DNA from: Ascaris suum
Taxonomy: Eukaryota; Nematoda; Chromadorea; Rhabditida; Ascarididae
Reading direction: 5' to 3'
Assembly (NCBI GenBank): GCA_013433145.1
Contig: CM024176.1
Coordinates: forward strand, 9,658,520 to 9,722,519
Length of the DNA: 64,000 nt
A program made the position numbers and the translations under genes. Positions 13,735 to 28,100 of this stretch are shown one piece after another (position 1 is the first letter of the stretch; every line of letters starts with the position of its first letter). The notes beneath the pieces are model-generated. The model worked only from the letters and a program-made list of their open reading frames with translations. It had not been told where the DNA came from and did not search any database.

Positions 13735-16700
13735 CGCCGTCATTTAGAATTTCTGCTCCTGCCCGCACCATCTAGGGTCTAGGAGGATTGCGTTGTAGAT
13801 GAAATTTATAAAGAAATTATACTGCAGGAGGCAAAATTTCTGCCTGGTCATACTCAGGTGGGTTCAAATGACTGCCAAACTTCCAATCTGTGAGGTTTCA
13901 ACCACAAAAATATCTACAATCCCATGTATTGATGAGTTCATAGGTGTACTTAGAAATTACTCGGCCTGGTTTCAACCGAGCTGCTGAAAGTTGGTTATGA
14001 GTCGGCTCTCGTGCATTTCAGCATTAATATACTGCGAGAAACGTGTCAGTGTTGGCAAAGGCCGAACGTCAAAAAGAGCTCCAGGCATTCGAATTGCTCG
14101 CTTTTCATTGCGTGCCTAATGAACGCTGATGAGAGTAAAAGTTGACAGCTGAAAGAAATCTGTGGTCTCGATTAGAGGCTGAAAGTGCTCGACGCATGAT
14201 TAGACGAATCTAGGCGAGACCTTTCGAGACGCTCGATAAGGCAAATCCACATCAGCTGCTGGAGCCGAGATCAAGAACTCTTAAAGTCGGAGAAATCAAG
14301 GTCTCAGGGAAACTGCCTGGTGAAGTAGATGTTTGGCCGAATCAGGCAGTTTAGGCATTCATATTAGGGTTTTGTCGAGATTCGCTGTTGAAACGAACGT
14401 CATCCCAGAGCGTGATTCCATAGTGAAGTTCGTGCCTAGGAAAACCATGTTTTTCTTTGGTGCAAGGAAAACATTAATTGCTGCAAGGAGAGCAAAGGAA
14501 GGGAAAAAACGCTTGAAAAGAGACGAGGTAAAGAAATGTGCATAAGTACTGACGAGAGGTACCTTGAATGGTGGGTAATTATATCTGTCTTATGTTGGCA
14601 TCGAGTAGGCCTGCCGTTTTCCTGAACTTGTTACTTTCATCGTCGCACAGTTGAAAATGGGAAATATTCGTTGCACCAGCAAACTACACCTGCACAAGGA
14701 TGGTAACTGGTGGACCTCCATATGGCATTAAGGTCTGAACTAGTTCCCAAATGATTCAAATCATGGCCCGTTAAGCCACTCCTAGAGAGAGTACTTTTTA
14801 CATGGATCCGAATCATCGTTCGTCATAGGCATGGTACAAGCTTTCAGCTACCCAGCTACAACCACAGTGGATTCCTTTTGAGAAGAGTGCTTGTTTCATT
14901 GAGACTCGAAGGTGTTCATTCGCAGGACAGCGAAACGCCCACCTCGTTTGTACGGAACAGCGACCACCACATCAAGCTTGCACTTCGTTAGTGAGGGATC
15001 CAGCCATTGCAAGAAATGACTTCGGAGAATCCTTCAGCTGAATGCAGAACTCGATAACAGCCATTCAGGGACAGGAACTCTCCGAATTCGATGCAAGTAG
15101 GTCCATCGACTTCGACCTTTGTGAACGAAACTTTCATAATGACACTGTAAATGAAGCAGTAACCGCATAGCATTGACACGTTGCGAGAAATCTGCACCGT
15201 TGTTGAAGAGCAAAATAACAAGAGATCGCTAGACCTCCAGCTTACTTGTTGTCACACTGAAGACATCCATCAGAATTTCCACTAGATTTCGCTTCCGAAG
15301 TATTTCAGATATTCTGTGATCGTTTCTGTCTTTGGTGGACTTCTTCATCAGAAAGAGCAATCAGAAAACCCGCATCCCTCCTGGTAATTAAAAGCGAAAC
15401 ACTGAAAGCAATTTGAGTAAAGGAATTTATTGAAGGGTGTGTTTTTGAAGAATGACTTAATCCTCCGATGCAAGCTGCTTCGCACAAAGACAGCCGACTT
15501 TTTCCTCCTTCTCAATATTGAGAAAGACTGTGTGTCAGGCGGTGGCATCCTGCCTGGAGAGATTTTGGCCACGCCACCACTGTGATTGTGGACGCAATAT
15601 TTCGGCCGAGCGAAGAGGCTAGGAACATTGTGTATGCTTAAACAGCCCTAGAAATTCTTAGTTGCATCACCGCATATTTCCTTTGCATGATACGCAGAAT
15701 GAGGTGGATCAGAAATTTTGCAGCTGGAAAGAACAATTGAATCGAAGAGGTTGCCACTCGTCATCATTTCTTTCCCGTGATTCCCTCATGGGCAGAAAGG
15801 AGAGAAGTCGACTCTCCACCAGCACTTTAGTTTGCCCTTTCTCTGTGCCAACATACCTATATGGTGATGTGTGACGAAGAGAACTCTCACCTGTGACTAG
15901 GACAACAGCGGATGGCAAACCGAGCAGCAACTATTCCATAGCGCAGGATTATTATCGCTGGGTTCTCCGCAATAGCCATCTGGGAGCAGCGAACGGCGAG
16001 TAGTTGCCAGGCCTAGTCGGCCACTTACTGTGGTGGCATCTCAGCCCTCAGTACAGTAGATGGGCACGACTGTCTCGAGATTTTTGAACATATTATCGCC
16101 ACCCGTTTCCCTTATCATGTCCATTCTCAACTCCTGCTCCCTCCCCCCTCCCCTACGTCCCATCCGCAGTAGCAGCAACAACCTCGTCTCCTTGATGATG
16201 AATGTCTATGTAGCACCACCGTGGCAACAATAAGTTCTGGTGCACAAGCATCTTCAGCCATTAAATGAGTGACTTGCTTCGTGGGAAAATCCATACGCAT
16301 CAATGCACTCACGCAGATCACTTCCTCCGCTCACGTGCAATAGCATGGGTTTCTTCTCCAGGCCCTAGCAGTGGCAGACTTTTCTGCAGAAGAAATAATG
16401 ACACAGTTGTTTCCTATTAGTTGCTTCCAGAGAGTCTTAAAAATATCCTCTATAGGTGAAATAACTCATATCCATCACAAACATCTTTTCTAATTATTGC
16501 CTTCGACGAAAAAGACAAAGGAATTTTCTAACCTATTATGTACGAAAATGATCAGCTCTACATAAATCATCGATCCTTTTCTGAATGATACAGATATTGC
16601 CGAAGAAATGCGAATGCAAAATTTTATGCAGACCGATAGCACATTTTAAGTCTTTGGGCCTCAGCGATGCAATTTTGGAGTTATCTGCTGCTCCGGTGAT

Positions 16701-17217
16701 AGGAAACAGCACCATGAATTCACGCGTGCAAAGATATTCTAGATCGAATGTGGAACTGCGGGCCCACAGAAGGTGCGTTCAAACGTATTAAATGACGTGT
16801 CGAGAATTTTCCTCGCAGCTGAATTTGCCCTCACGTGGTGAAATAATTACAATGATCAAAAGTATAAAACCTCTACCCTCTAAAATACTTTTGTGATTAG
16901 CCAACTAATGAGGAGATATAATCTGTTGATGTTGGCAAAATTTATCTTTGCGAAGTGGCTTTAGCTCAACGAGTGCAAGTACCAAGTTTCCTAGACTCCA
17001 ATCTTGGCATTTCTGTTGAAGAGGGCATCGGACTTCGCCTGTAAGATTCCTAGAACCAAAATATACCCGGCAGGACACGCGACAGGATGTGGGGGACGTG
17101 TGGCATGCCGGAGATAAGTTTCTTCTGCAACAACAAAGCTTGTTATACGCCCTTTCGAAAGGTATCAAAACACGCCCAGACTGAAAACAATATTCCGAAT
17201 ATAGCAAAGTGAAGTGA
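13735..17217. other. Mixed intergenic DNA, possible relics
   Basis: GC content rises at about 14.0-14.4 and 15.9-16.4 kb, the latter with a C/T-rich run at 16131-16161. These patches resemble worn repeats, but no coding motif or terminal repeats were found. Confidence 0.5.
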
Positions 17218-17424
17218 TGTTGTCTCAAATTATGTGAAAGCTGCACACTCAAAACGTGGTTACGAAGGGTTTCAGTGGAAGATGAGTTCTTCGAGTTGCG
17301 CTATCCTAAGCGAATTTACAAGGTCGAAGAAGAAGAGGTTTTTCGTTTTCTATTTTCGGTACTCAGACACTATGCTGGAAAGATGGATGATGTAGAAAAT
17401 TGCAAGCCAAAACCTTCCATATAA
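17218..17424 (+). CDS. Candidate exon, acidic protein fragment
   Basis: Open from a TGA at 17215-17217 to a TAA ending at 17424, 68 residues. It begins CCLKLCESC, has SVEDEFFELRYPKRIYKVEE, then EEEVFRFLFSVLRHYAG. The alternation of charged and hydrophobic residues is typical of folded protein. From 17400 another frame is open to 17591 and also looks protein-like (FHIKEFFFCTKDFAKDLLPK), so a one-base frameshift in an old gene is possible. A minus-strand Cys-rich frame at 16905-17252 overlaps only the first part. No family was identified. Confidence 0.35.
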   Translation, partial: CCLKLCESCTLKTWLRRVSVEDEFFELRYPKRIYKVEEEEVFRFLFSVLRHYAGKMDDVENCKPKPSI

Positions 17425-17886
17425 AAGAATTTTTTTTTTGCACAAAAGATTTTGCAAAAGACCTTTTGCCTAAAAACTCAGCTATGTCAATCGAAAAACT
17501 GCATGCGTATGAAATCCAAGAAGTGGGTAACATTCGAAGTAAAATTTGGGGGAACAACATGATCACAGTTTTGCCAATGAAATGTCACTAATCTCCACTT
17601 GTTGTTAAATTGGGGGATGACGATCCGTTCAGTGCCTCAGAAATTTTCCATTCGGTCGACTACGGCATTATTATAAGCTTTCTACAACATCGGTCAGCTT
17701 CAGTTTCGGAATTCAGCCAAAAGTGTTCATGAAGTGCAGTGGGCTGACTGCAATGGGAATGACTATATGGCTGAAGGCTGTCAACATATCGCTTAGTAAG
17801 AAGGGTGAATAATCACGAATCCTTGCAGACTAAATTATGAGAGAGGGTGTCAGTCTACTGATGTGTCAAGAAATAGGTCACCTGTT

Positions 17887-18047
<161 letters not shown>

Positions 18048-18346
18048 AATGGCCATCGCAGATGGATCATGCACCCCTTGCACATGCCGCATTCCAGTCT
18101 TATGTTACCCTATCGCAGCATGCTGGTCTATAAGGCTGTGCTTCACAGCTGCACTTTCTCTCGATATTGCAACATCCGAAATGACGAAGGATTAAGCATT
18201 TTTGCATTTTAAACTGTTGCGTGAGCTCGCTTAATGCTCACTTATCCTTCAGTGGTTGATTCCTCAGAACAATCGTCCTACAGTTGTTTGCATGCACGGT
18301 ATATCCAATAGCGCATCATAAAGTAACCATACTCGTTTTGACGTTG

Positions 18347-18353
18347 TTTGCAG
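18347..18353 (+). promoter_or_regulatory. Possible spliced-leader acceptor
   Basis: TTTGCAG followed by a 25-nt leader and the ATG of the chemoreceptor. Many nematode genes receive a spliced leader at such sites; this use is inferred from sequence alone. Confidence 0.4.
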
Positions 18354-18378
18354 GTAAAGTGTTCAACAATAAAACAGG

Positions 18379-21300
18379 ATGAATATCACATGTTCTGGTA
18401 TTTATCATTGTAATAATAAGCAAATGCTCTATGAAGATATTATTGCCTCTTCAAGTGTTGCAGTTTTGCTCGCCATATTACTAATCCCATATATCTTTAT
18501 TCTCACGGTTAGAACATCCGGAATTCTAGATCATTATCTCGATGATCTTCGACTCTTTTGAATGCTGAGAAAGAGAGCGTATCTTCCAAATTCCTGAAAA
18601 AAAACTCTTTTCATTTGCCATCGGATGAAGATTATCGCCCGATCTTTAATCTAAGCAACGACTTGTAAATAACGCTTGAACTATGTGCCACTAATAGTGT
18701 ATCCTTTAGAACTATCTTGACTGTGTACATATTATTGCCGTCATGCGCTCATCAGGCGTGTGGCATTTTGTCCGCATTAGAACTGACGGATGGAAGCGAG
18801 AAAAAAGCCGACTTTCGAAGACCTGAGATTTGTAATCGGAAGATGATTGATGATTTTGACATTTGTTCTCGAAAGATGCGTTTCGAATAATGGTTTGACA
18901 TTCGTTGCTGATGGAATTTTCTACTCTTTTCCAGATATAATACCAAGTTATCTTATCATTTTTCAGTCGTAGTAGTTTTCTCTTAGACGAGTTTAGCAAC
19001 TCATGAGCATAGTTTAGAATTTGCATTGTCCATATTATAAGGAAATATAAGAATTGCCAAAGACGAAAAAAAAATGTAGAAAACCTTTCTGACAATTCCT
19101 AATTATGCAAATATTCTTTCAATCATAACTCAACATTGTTTTTTTTTTCGTTGAAAATTTCATAATGATCACTCTTAGAGAATATATATTTAATGATTTA
19201 TAGATTATTTATATAGACAGAGAGTTTTCATCTTCATCCTATCGCATTATACTTCATCTCGGTGTCGCCGATTGTGTTCAGTTAATCTGTCAGATTCCAG
19301 CTGTGATATTTAATTTTATCGATGAGACAAAACCGGTTCAACTCATTAATAAGGTAACTGAGATCAATTTACTATGCAACAGCTGTATTGCAAATGTCTA
19401 AGTTAGCAGATTCGTTTGCCTCTAAGAGCTCTGAGCGCAATAGTGCTGTGCTGCTTAGTGTGGTGATAGAAAAATGGCAAAATTTCTATCAGAGAAAAGG
19501 ATAGCCAGTAAAGAGGGTTGATTAAGTTTAATGCAATATTGAAAATCGCAGCTATTGTGTTCGCGGAATTTATACATTCCACGATGTAGAAGTTCACTAT
19601 TGAGATGCACTATGTATAGGATTGTTCGCGGACAGATGCATGTTTAAAATGGACGGTGGAAAGATATTTGCAACGTGACTAGGTAGAGAAAAGTTGGGCG
19701 CATTTAAAAAAACGGATTTTCCATAACCCTAAAGAATGAAAGAACGCGACTCTTCAATTCGAGAGTCATGCTGTGAGTCACACGTGTTCTTTGTGCGCTT
19801 TTCCTGTCGTCATTGATTGTAACACATCGCCGGAATTTATGTCTTATAGAGAGGAATTTTTCTTTAAGAAATGAGGCATTTTATGCACCTAGCACTTTTT
19901 TATGTTGGCCGTCTGTTACTTGATTACGATTCTTTTTCCATGCATCCAATGGTTTTCGAGGAATGTGGTTATTGAGATGTATATTATGACCACAGCTGTG
20001 CGTGAATATGCGCCTATCAATCTGATTCCTCAAACGGACAAGTCATAAAGCAACACTAAGGAATTAGACCGCACAACTCGGGAACATGTGTCACTCCTAG
20101 CTAATTTTAGCATCACGGGTGGTCTCACACATTATGCTATGAAACTGAAAGAATTATTCGCTGATGCTCAGTCATAAGAAAACAATATCAGCACATTTCA
20201 GGTGTTTGGTGCGGCGCAAATTGCTGCCTGGGTTGCATATGTGGCGTTGACGTTCATCTTAGCAATGAATCGTTTCGTCGTTATATCGGGTATTAGACAG
20301 ATACAATTTCTCTGCCGAAATACTTGTCTAACGGTTGCTTTTTGACCATATCCACATCATCATTGACCAATGGTGCCATATGTTTTTTTCCATGTTCCAG
20401 CTGTTTAATCCTCCACAATAAATGAAATAACCTGTGTAGCCCATCTCAAATGCGATATTGTTAGCCCTTAGCAAAATTATGAAGCAGTACTTCCACCTCT
20501 ACTCATGAATCGTGCCTGATCAGGGTCACGATCACGCAAGGGGAACAGATTACAGAATTACCAGACCATTTAATAGTGATCATAGCAATATTGAATAAGC
20601 CTTTATGCTGATCATAACCACTCAGCAAAAGAGGAAAGAGAAAAAAAAGGAAACGTGTCTATAAGCGCTGCTCATTGCAAATCAATTCAAAAAGGAATTC
20701 CTGTCTTCGCCCATTATCACCAGTGCCAATCACAGTAATTGAAATCATAAGTTTCCTCTACTCTAACAGCAGTTTTATATAGCTATCCGTGTCTATTTGA
20801 TTTTGATGATTTCTGCGAGAGAGAGAGAGAGAGAAAAAAATGAGTGATTAGAATTCACGTCAGTCATCTGCATCAGAATCATCATTAAGGTTCAACTTAC
20901 AATTTCATGGGGATGGGCGCTCTTTGATCTTCTTGTGTTTCTGACGCCTGCAATCGACTTAACTTACTCGAAAGAGGACTTGACATGGATATATCGTGGC
21001 ACAGGACGATTCTATCATTTTATGAGGTTTGTTATTTGCATCACCGCAAGTGTATACCTGTAACCTTAAGAGTTCATGTGGTGCGCGAAATTTTCACTTT
21101 ATTCAAGATTTTCGTCGATTGATCGGTCTTAAAGAAAAGTGTCCCAGTAAAAGTCATTTTCGTCAGTTTATGTTACTTCAGCGACTTTTTCGTCTCGCAT
21201 GCCTTGACCTCCTTCTTATTACTATTCTTCTCTATTGTAGGCTGCCGAATGAAGAAAATAATCAGAGGTAGGCTGGCATTAGGATTCGAGGTTATGAGAG

Positions 21301-24300
21301 TGACCACTCATGCTGTCGAGTTTCTACCGATGTCCCACCGCTAGCAGTCGGTCGAGTTTGTAAATTGCAGGAAAATGAACCTCTATACAGCGATCGGTGA
21401 ACTAGTGCTCGTAGCGCTCGCATATGTTGCACTTTTCGGACTTCTTTACCATATGTTAAGTTTTTTTTTTCCTTCACTGCTGTGGTTATTTGTTCATGTC
21501 ACGCAAATGAATATCATTCCACAAGAGTCCATGCGATTGTTCAAGTAATTCTCCTTAGCTTCCACGACCACCAAGGAGTGCATTGGAAAGGCTGTTTATG
21601 GCAAACGACGAGGAGCGGTAGGGTAACAGTTGCAGGATGAAAGCATGATTCCTACCAGATATGCTAGAGTGATTAACACCTTAATGCACGAAAGAAATTT
21701 GAGGGATTGCTGTATTGTATATTTGTATGTTCTGTGTAAGCTCGATAGGCCAAAGATTGCGTAAATATTTGCACGAAAGTATAATCTTGTTTAATATCAG
21801 GACAATGGTATATTCCCATGAGTTTGTTTAGGCTTTTGGTTTCTATTTCAAGCACCATCACATGTTCCAATTTACAATAGGCAATGAATAGTATTGAGGC
21901 TATTGCGCTGTACTGATAGCGCCACTTTATTCACTTGATAACAATGACCTAGATTTTTAGTAGGTTGTCTCTTAGAATGTGATATTTTATTTCATGCAAC
22001 CCCATTTCTCTTATAAAATCGAGCAGAACGCATATTTTACCGTGCTGAACATGAGTGATACGACGTTCTTCAAGTTTGCATACGATAACAAACATGGAAT
22101 ATCATCATCTCGTGATCAGTGGGGCTTGCCGATTTTCCGAGGATATATGATGTATATTCGCACTATAAGTCGTTCATTTTCCTAAATATGTTCCACTGTC
22201 GCTAACTGTAATTCCCAACTTTATAAGCCGGCGCATGGTTTCAGTGAAAGAGCTATCCACAAATGTTTATTTCACATTTAAGCAATTGTTATGATCTCAT
22301 AATGTTTGGTGCGACTCATGAAGTGTTCGAAAGTGTGAGCCGCAATTCCACCCAATAGTGGTGGCAATTCCAGCATTTAAGCGCTATGTAAATTTGCGCA
22401 TTATGGATCAACAATTCATATGGATATAGGCGTGTTTATTCCCACAATTTCAACGGCGGCAACATTCATGATGAGCTAAAAATCTAAAAATTTTATCTGC
22501 TTTTCATGCTTGGTGAAGTATCACTTCAATCTCTCCGTATAAAAAGAAACGAAGAACCGCGTCAAAAGAGATGTCGCGTTGTGTTTTCTAGCTCACCTCT
22601 CATAAAATCAGTCAGTTTCATGATGTATCGCCAGAAAATCAAGTATGCAAAACGAGTCCTTCATAATTTAGATGATTCCTTTAACCAGGTTTCTAAGAAG
22701 ACTCATTCTTGTGCAACCTGGCTTGTGCACAATGGAAGTTCTAACGCCTTCAGGTTTCTCGGCACCTTTTAATGCCAATAAGTTTTCCCATCGCTAATGA
22801 ATGAGCTCGAAATGTAACTTTTATTTGCATTTTGTACCGAAAATTTTCGTGTTTTTTTTGCTTCGATGGTTCCAGCGTTTATATTACTTTATAGTACCGG
22901 GCGAACAGAAGTAGACATGCAAACATATGGATAGACAGAATCTCGCAAAAATGCAGCATTTTGGAGTAAATTACAGCATGAAAACGAATTGTTGGGAGGA
23001 ACTGTTGACGGAGTTTTCGGTACAGCTGGAAGAGGAATTTTCCAGCTTGTTCAATGCCTTTTTGAAGCGAGTAGGCTGAAAGGTATCATATCCTGTCAAA
23101 AACTCCACCGTATAAGCAATATTTCTTGTGTCATTTAATGGTTCTCATTTTTCCTTTATTACAGATTTCGTAAATCTAATATTCTTTACCATATTTATTG
23201 CAATTTCTTTTCAGGCAAATTTGCGTAAATTATTCGCTGGAAATTCGGGAACGTCAAGTAGAGAGCTGCGTATTCTTTTGCAGGTTCATTGCTCAAAACA
23301 CTTATTGCTTTGTTGTGAAGGTGTACTAGAATGATAGCTAATAGGTTTTGCGAATGTAACAAAATCCCGCTTTCCTCGTTTGGAAATTTCTCTTCGCATA
23401 GTAAATTTATCAGAATGCAGAAAATTTGTGGTCACATAGACAAGCAAGATGCCAACTTGAAAAATCAATCACCCATAAAAAGCATCCGAGCCGCATTCCG
23501 GATATCTTTCATTTGACCTCTCACATTCTGGTCATGCATATAAGAGTGCTATTCAATGAGAAAATGTGAGAGAGAAGATCTGTTTGGATAGAATTGCCTC
23601 ATATAGAGCTAACTTAAAGAAATCGAAAGACAAAACACGCTTACCATAAGGCCGATAAGAAAATTAGGGAGATAGCTGAATTATGTAGACGTCTGAAAGG
23701 AGTGTTTCGTTGAAGATGGAGATCATCATAGCGTGAACAATGATCCCATCAGGTTTATATGTTGAAATTCAAAAGGCGAGCTTGGCAATGAGAAGAGAAC
23801 GGTATAAGAAAAATTAACAGCAGCCATGTAAAAAAATGCAAGCTTCAGTATCAACGTTAGCTTGACGAAGAAGATTTGTTCACATTGAGTGCTTAAAAAC
23901 ACCCACGCATTCGGGAAAAATCCCACTGAGGACATATAGTACGCCAGAAAATAGAATCGATTGTTGCAAATGAGATACAGCTCTATTGCATCCGCTCAAG
24001 AAAACATCAACCATTGATTGCAGCTTTCCACAAAACTTCTAGAATATGGGCAAAAAAAAAAAGTTCACAGATATTTCTGCTACCGCTCGAGAACGCTCAT
24101 GAGAAGTGATATTTAATGGTTCAGCAGCATTTGAAAAATAAGTCACGAGTCGGAACGGCTACTAATACGCTAGGTGACATAAAACGTATTGTAGATTTGA
24201 AAGTTATGCGTTCAATATGAACATTTGCATTCAGTCCGATAATGTGAAGGAAATTCCTTCTAAGTGTAATTAGTGGTTATCGGTTTGCCTATATGTAATG

Positions 24301-25101
24301 AACAGACATTGAGCGCACCGCGCGGATGTTATTTTCAACGTTATGAAGCATATTCATATTTCAGACTCATGCGTTTGATGCGACAAACACAGCGATATTC
24401 TTGAAATGTTTGAGGAAATCAACTGAGTAAAGTTCGTAATGAGCAAAATAATCGGCTGTTGTTGTTTCCTTGACCTTCCCGATGTGGAGATACAAGAGAA
24501 GATTAATCTGCCACATCGAAAGTAATTAATCGAGACGACTTTCGCTTCAAAAAATGCACTTGCGAGCCAAAAAAAAAAACGGCGAAGCTTTCAAATAACA
24601 CAAAACATAGGAAGTAAACGCTCCAATTTTTCTGTCACGGAAATGACAAAGTTTGTTTTAAAAACACCTCATAGAATCACAAAAACGTCGACGACATAAC
24701 AAAATAGAATATTCCCTTGTGAAAAAAAACGAATATTCTGCATTTTGTGGAAAAATTCATCGGCGAACGCAAAAACGATGCGAAATTTTGACGACAATTA
24801 ATTTTTGAGATTTTTTTCAGCGTGAATTACAAGATCCTCGGCGGAGTAAAAGATCCATAATTTTACGCTGAAGAGTTTAAATGACGTCGGTCAGATATTT
24901 CAGGGATTAGCCATATCCGGCTTGGCGATATTTTTAATCGCATATTGGCAACTTTATTGTATGGTGCTTCCTCCGACACGAATGGTTAATTTGAGCACGA
25001 ATATATTATGGATTTTGAATTGTGGCGCCAATCCATTCATCTACTTATTACTCAACAAGTTTGCTTTCATCTTGTTAAATAATGAGGAATTCCCTCGCTG
25101 A
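18379..25101 (+). CDS. Seven-helix nematode chemoreceptor, Srt-like, multi-exon
   Basis: Predicted plasma-membrane G-protein-coupled chemoreceptor. Exons placed by frame and splice sites: 18379-18507, 19225-19353, 20202-20333, 20890-21026, 21371-21454, 23215-23283, 24904-25101, giving about 291 residues, a usual Srt length. Exon 1 holds helix 1 (IIASSSVAVLLAILLIPYIF). Exon 2 holds helix 2, reading SYRIILHLGVADCVQL. Exon 3 holds helix 3 ending LAMNRFVVI, the place of DRY in other receptors. Exon 4 holds helix 4. Exon 5 holds helix 5 (GELVLVALAYVALFGLLYH). Exon 6 is the third cytoplasmic loop ending SSRELRILLQ. Exon 7 holds helices 6 and 7 with GANPFIYLLLN. A TTTGCAG acceptor at 18347-18353 lies 25 nt before the ATG and could take a spliced leader. 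Exons 1-4 join in phase, as do 6-7. The exon 5 to 6 junction is one base out if the GTTAAG donor at 21455 is used. Srt is preferred to Srx or Srsx from the YRIILHLGVAD and AMNR motifs; the ligand is unknown. Confidence 0.8.
20816..20834. repeat. (GA)n microsatellite in chemoreceptor intron
   Basis: Short GA dinucleotide run ending in poly-A, about 55 bp before exon 4 of the chemoreceptor. Confidence 0.8.
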
Positions 25102-28100
25102 AACGTTTTTGAAGGAATACCTCCTGAAGAAGGGAGGTGCTGAAGAATATATGTCGTAACATTTGTGCGTGCGAGTGTGGCTGTCATCTGCACTTAAAAA
25201 CTGATTTTAGAATAGCGCTGATAATATGCAAAGAAATGAAATCTATGAGCGACGTTTCTGCTAAACGAGTTGAATTGATGCACAGATATTGGTTGCAGTT
25301 TTGACGATTTCCCATTCGCTTAACCATAGCTGCATATTTCTCAGCAATGAAGGAGCCAAATTTAAAATGATTTTAGGGTAGAATGAAATGAACAGGAATT
25401 TCTTGAAAAAAAAAAGAAACTATCTCCGGCTTTCACATTACCGTTATGATTGCATATCAACATATGGAAACTGTGCAACAGGCTTATCCCGTCTATGACA
25501 ATTAAACGACGCGTAGATTTTCAATGAAACATTTAATGAACCACTTGCGATCAGCTCTGAACATAATGACCAATTTTTTTGTCATCGGGCCAAAAATGGC
25601 TGCGGTAACCTAAGATGATCGAAGAATGTGCCTTCATCATCATACGCTTTTTCAACAATAAAACGCACTCTATGACATCAGATGCGAACATCGAACAAGC
25701 TATGGTTGCGTTGAGAGATGAAGGTATGCGGCGATTCCATCTCCACAATCAGGCCGGAAATCAATCAGATTTTGCTTGATGTAATATATGAAAGGCTTTC
25801 TCATCAGAAATAAAGTTCTACTCTGATTCTCCTTCTCTAAAAAGTGGAAAATAATGAAGCGCTACCACTTTGCCATCCGCTAATGGAGCCCTTTCACAGC
25901 TAACAACTCAACGGAACTGCGGCATATAGTTAATTCTTTGAGGGTTTGAGCATGAATAGTTGCAGTATTATCATCCACTATGATGACGCTATATGCGGAA
26001 ATATAAAGAAGCAATAATGTCTATGCTACTGTAACATATATAGGCTTATCTATAACAGCGTTATAAATGTCCAACGTTTATATACTTGAGCCTATTCATT
26101 TGTTAACTTTCACATGACATGCAATGGAGCAAAATTTATGAAATTCAGGTGTGAGTGATATGCACAATAGCCAAGCCTCGCTGGTATCCTTTACACAGAT
26201 TCATCAAATTTGAAAGAATTATCGTGTAGCGGAATTTTTGAAAAATTTCCACGAATTCTTTCTAAGTGAATTTTTATTTGCATCATCGAGTCAAACGAAC
26301 GGCAGCTCTTTCACAAATAGTTGTAAGCGATCAAATCAGTCATTGTATGAAAACACCGCCTCGCACATCTATTCCTTACTGGTAACTGGACGACCGGTCA
26401 TTTAGGTGGGGAGAATGCAAAAAAAAAATGCATACGATACCAGCTTCTTTAGCATCCTTTTTTATCTCTTCAGTTCGATATGAAAAATCTCCTTGCAAGC
26501 GCGTATGATGATCGTTTAGATCATTACGATGGAAGTTGTATAAAGGAATCCGAAACGGATGTAAATGTGAAGCATAGAGAAGGCAATATCGGCACTCTTG
26601 AGGGCGGATGAGTGGATAGGGCGATCGGCTGCAAAAAAAAGCCATCCGCAGCGCATACATTCGAAGGATGGATATCAAACTTTTCGAGCCGCTTTCTCGG
26701 TTTCTAGATATGGATTGTCGTCGATGGGAATTGTTCGTTGATTTAGCCAACACGATACAGTTTTATTAGCGTCGTTTTATTTTGTTTAATAATATTTGGA
26801 GTTGGAAGGGGGATTAGGGGAAGGGGAAAATCTTCTTTCTCATCACAAACTCATGTCTATGAAAATACAACACGTTTATGAGGATCATTATGAGCTTTGC
26901 GCTGATGCAGCACATTCCACTGATCATCATGAAAATTCAGGGAAGATGGTCATCCTCTTTGTCTTTGGATGGGCTGATGTTGCTACATAATAACGCAGTC
27001 GCCTAGTTACATTTTTAAAAGACGCTGATTGAGTTTCCTACCCAAAGATAGGTTCGCACCACAGGTTTTGGATTGTTGCGTCAGAGAGCTTTGTGTGCCA
27101 ACCCTATTCCGTCCACCTCGGACTGCTTTCTTGTTGGTGGAAGCGAGCGCGCACTGGAGTGTGATGAAAAGCTACCTCACAATAGCTCGCACTATACGAC
27201 CACCGCATTATTGGCGTTAACTTGGCGACATTTTTGAGCTGCATTCGGCTACAACAGAAATTCTTTCTTTATCAAACGTCTTCGACCGGTAAAAATGTGA
27301 CATTTTTATAATGCATTCGGCTTCAATCGAATTTTATTGAAATGATTCCGTTCGTTTACGGACTCTCGTCTCATCAGGGGACAGTTTCTGGGTGAAGCAG
27401 TGGAAGTCCCGGAAAAGCAGCATACGCCCAAATTCCCTTCTTTAACTCTATAGTTGCGCAAAACCTACTGTGTTGCAATATTTCAAAAGTTGACGCATGA
27501 TGTGTAAGAAATTTCTGTGTGAGAATTAAGAAACTTAGTGAAGGACAAAAGAATTTTGTGTTGTAAATATTCGGCTGTAATGGGTGCTGAGAAGGAGGAG
27601 GAGGAACCACTGACGACGGAACATTTGTATAACGCTACAACTCATTGTAATTCATACAATGAATGAAATTTAATGAAAATGTTATTTCTTTTCAAATCAG
27701 TGGAATATTTGCAACTGTTTGCATGAAAAATTCATCATGTAGACATCGTTATGACCATTAGAATGATTTTTGCATTGTTTTTTGTTTAAAGAGAAAATTT
27801 TTTTTACATTTGTTCCACCGATTTTTGCTGATTTTTTCTTTTTTTTTTCTGAAATACGTTTGTACGATATGTTGCTTTTGTTGATCAATTTTTGAAACAG
27901 TTAATTATGCTTTCTTGTAGAATGCAAACCTATGCGGAAATTCAAATTTCATTGTTTTTTTTATACAATCGGGCATATTGCTCTCGTAATTTTATTATTA
28001 TTGTTTTGCTGCTTGAAAGCTATGCTTCTTTGATTAAAGCTGCACTTCTCTTATTGCAGCAACAGAAATGTGCAAAATAAGTGCGATTTCGAAAACAACG

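Noticed and set aside
17600..17820. Possible mariner transposase end (WADCNGNDY)
   Set aside because: Only a few residues resemble a mariner C-terminus; no DDE/D motifs or inverted terminal repeats were seen nearby.
21029..21271. 80-codon frame after chemoreceptor exon 4
   Set aside because: It lies in the intron between exons 4 and 5, begins at TTG, and is not needed for the receptor fold.
23165..23214. Hydrophobic stretch just before chemoreceptor exon 6 as an extra exon part
   Set aside because: It would add an eighth helix between helices 5 and 6 and ends in a good TTTTCAG acceptor, so it is more likely the intron end.
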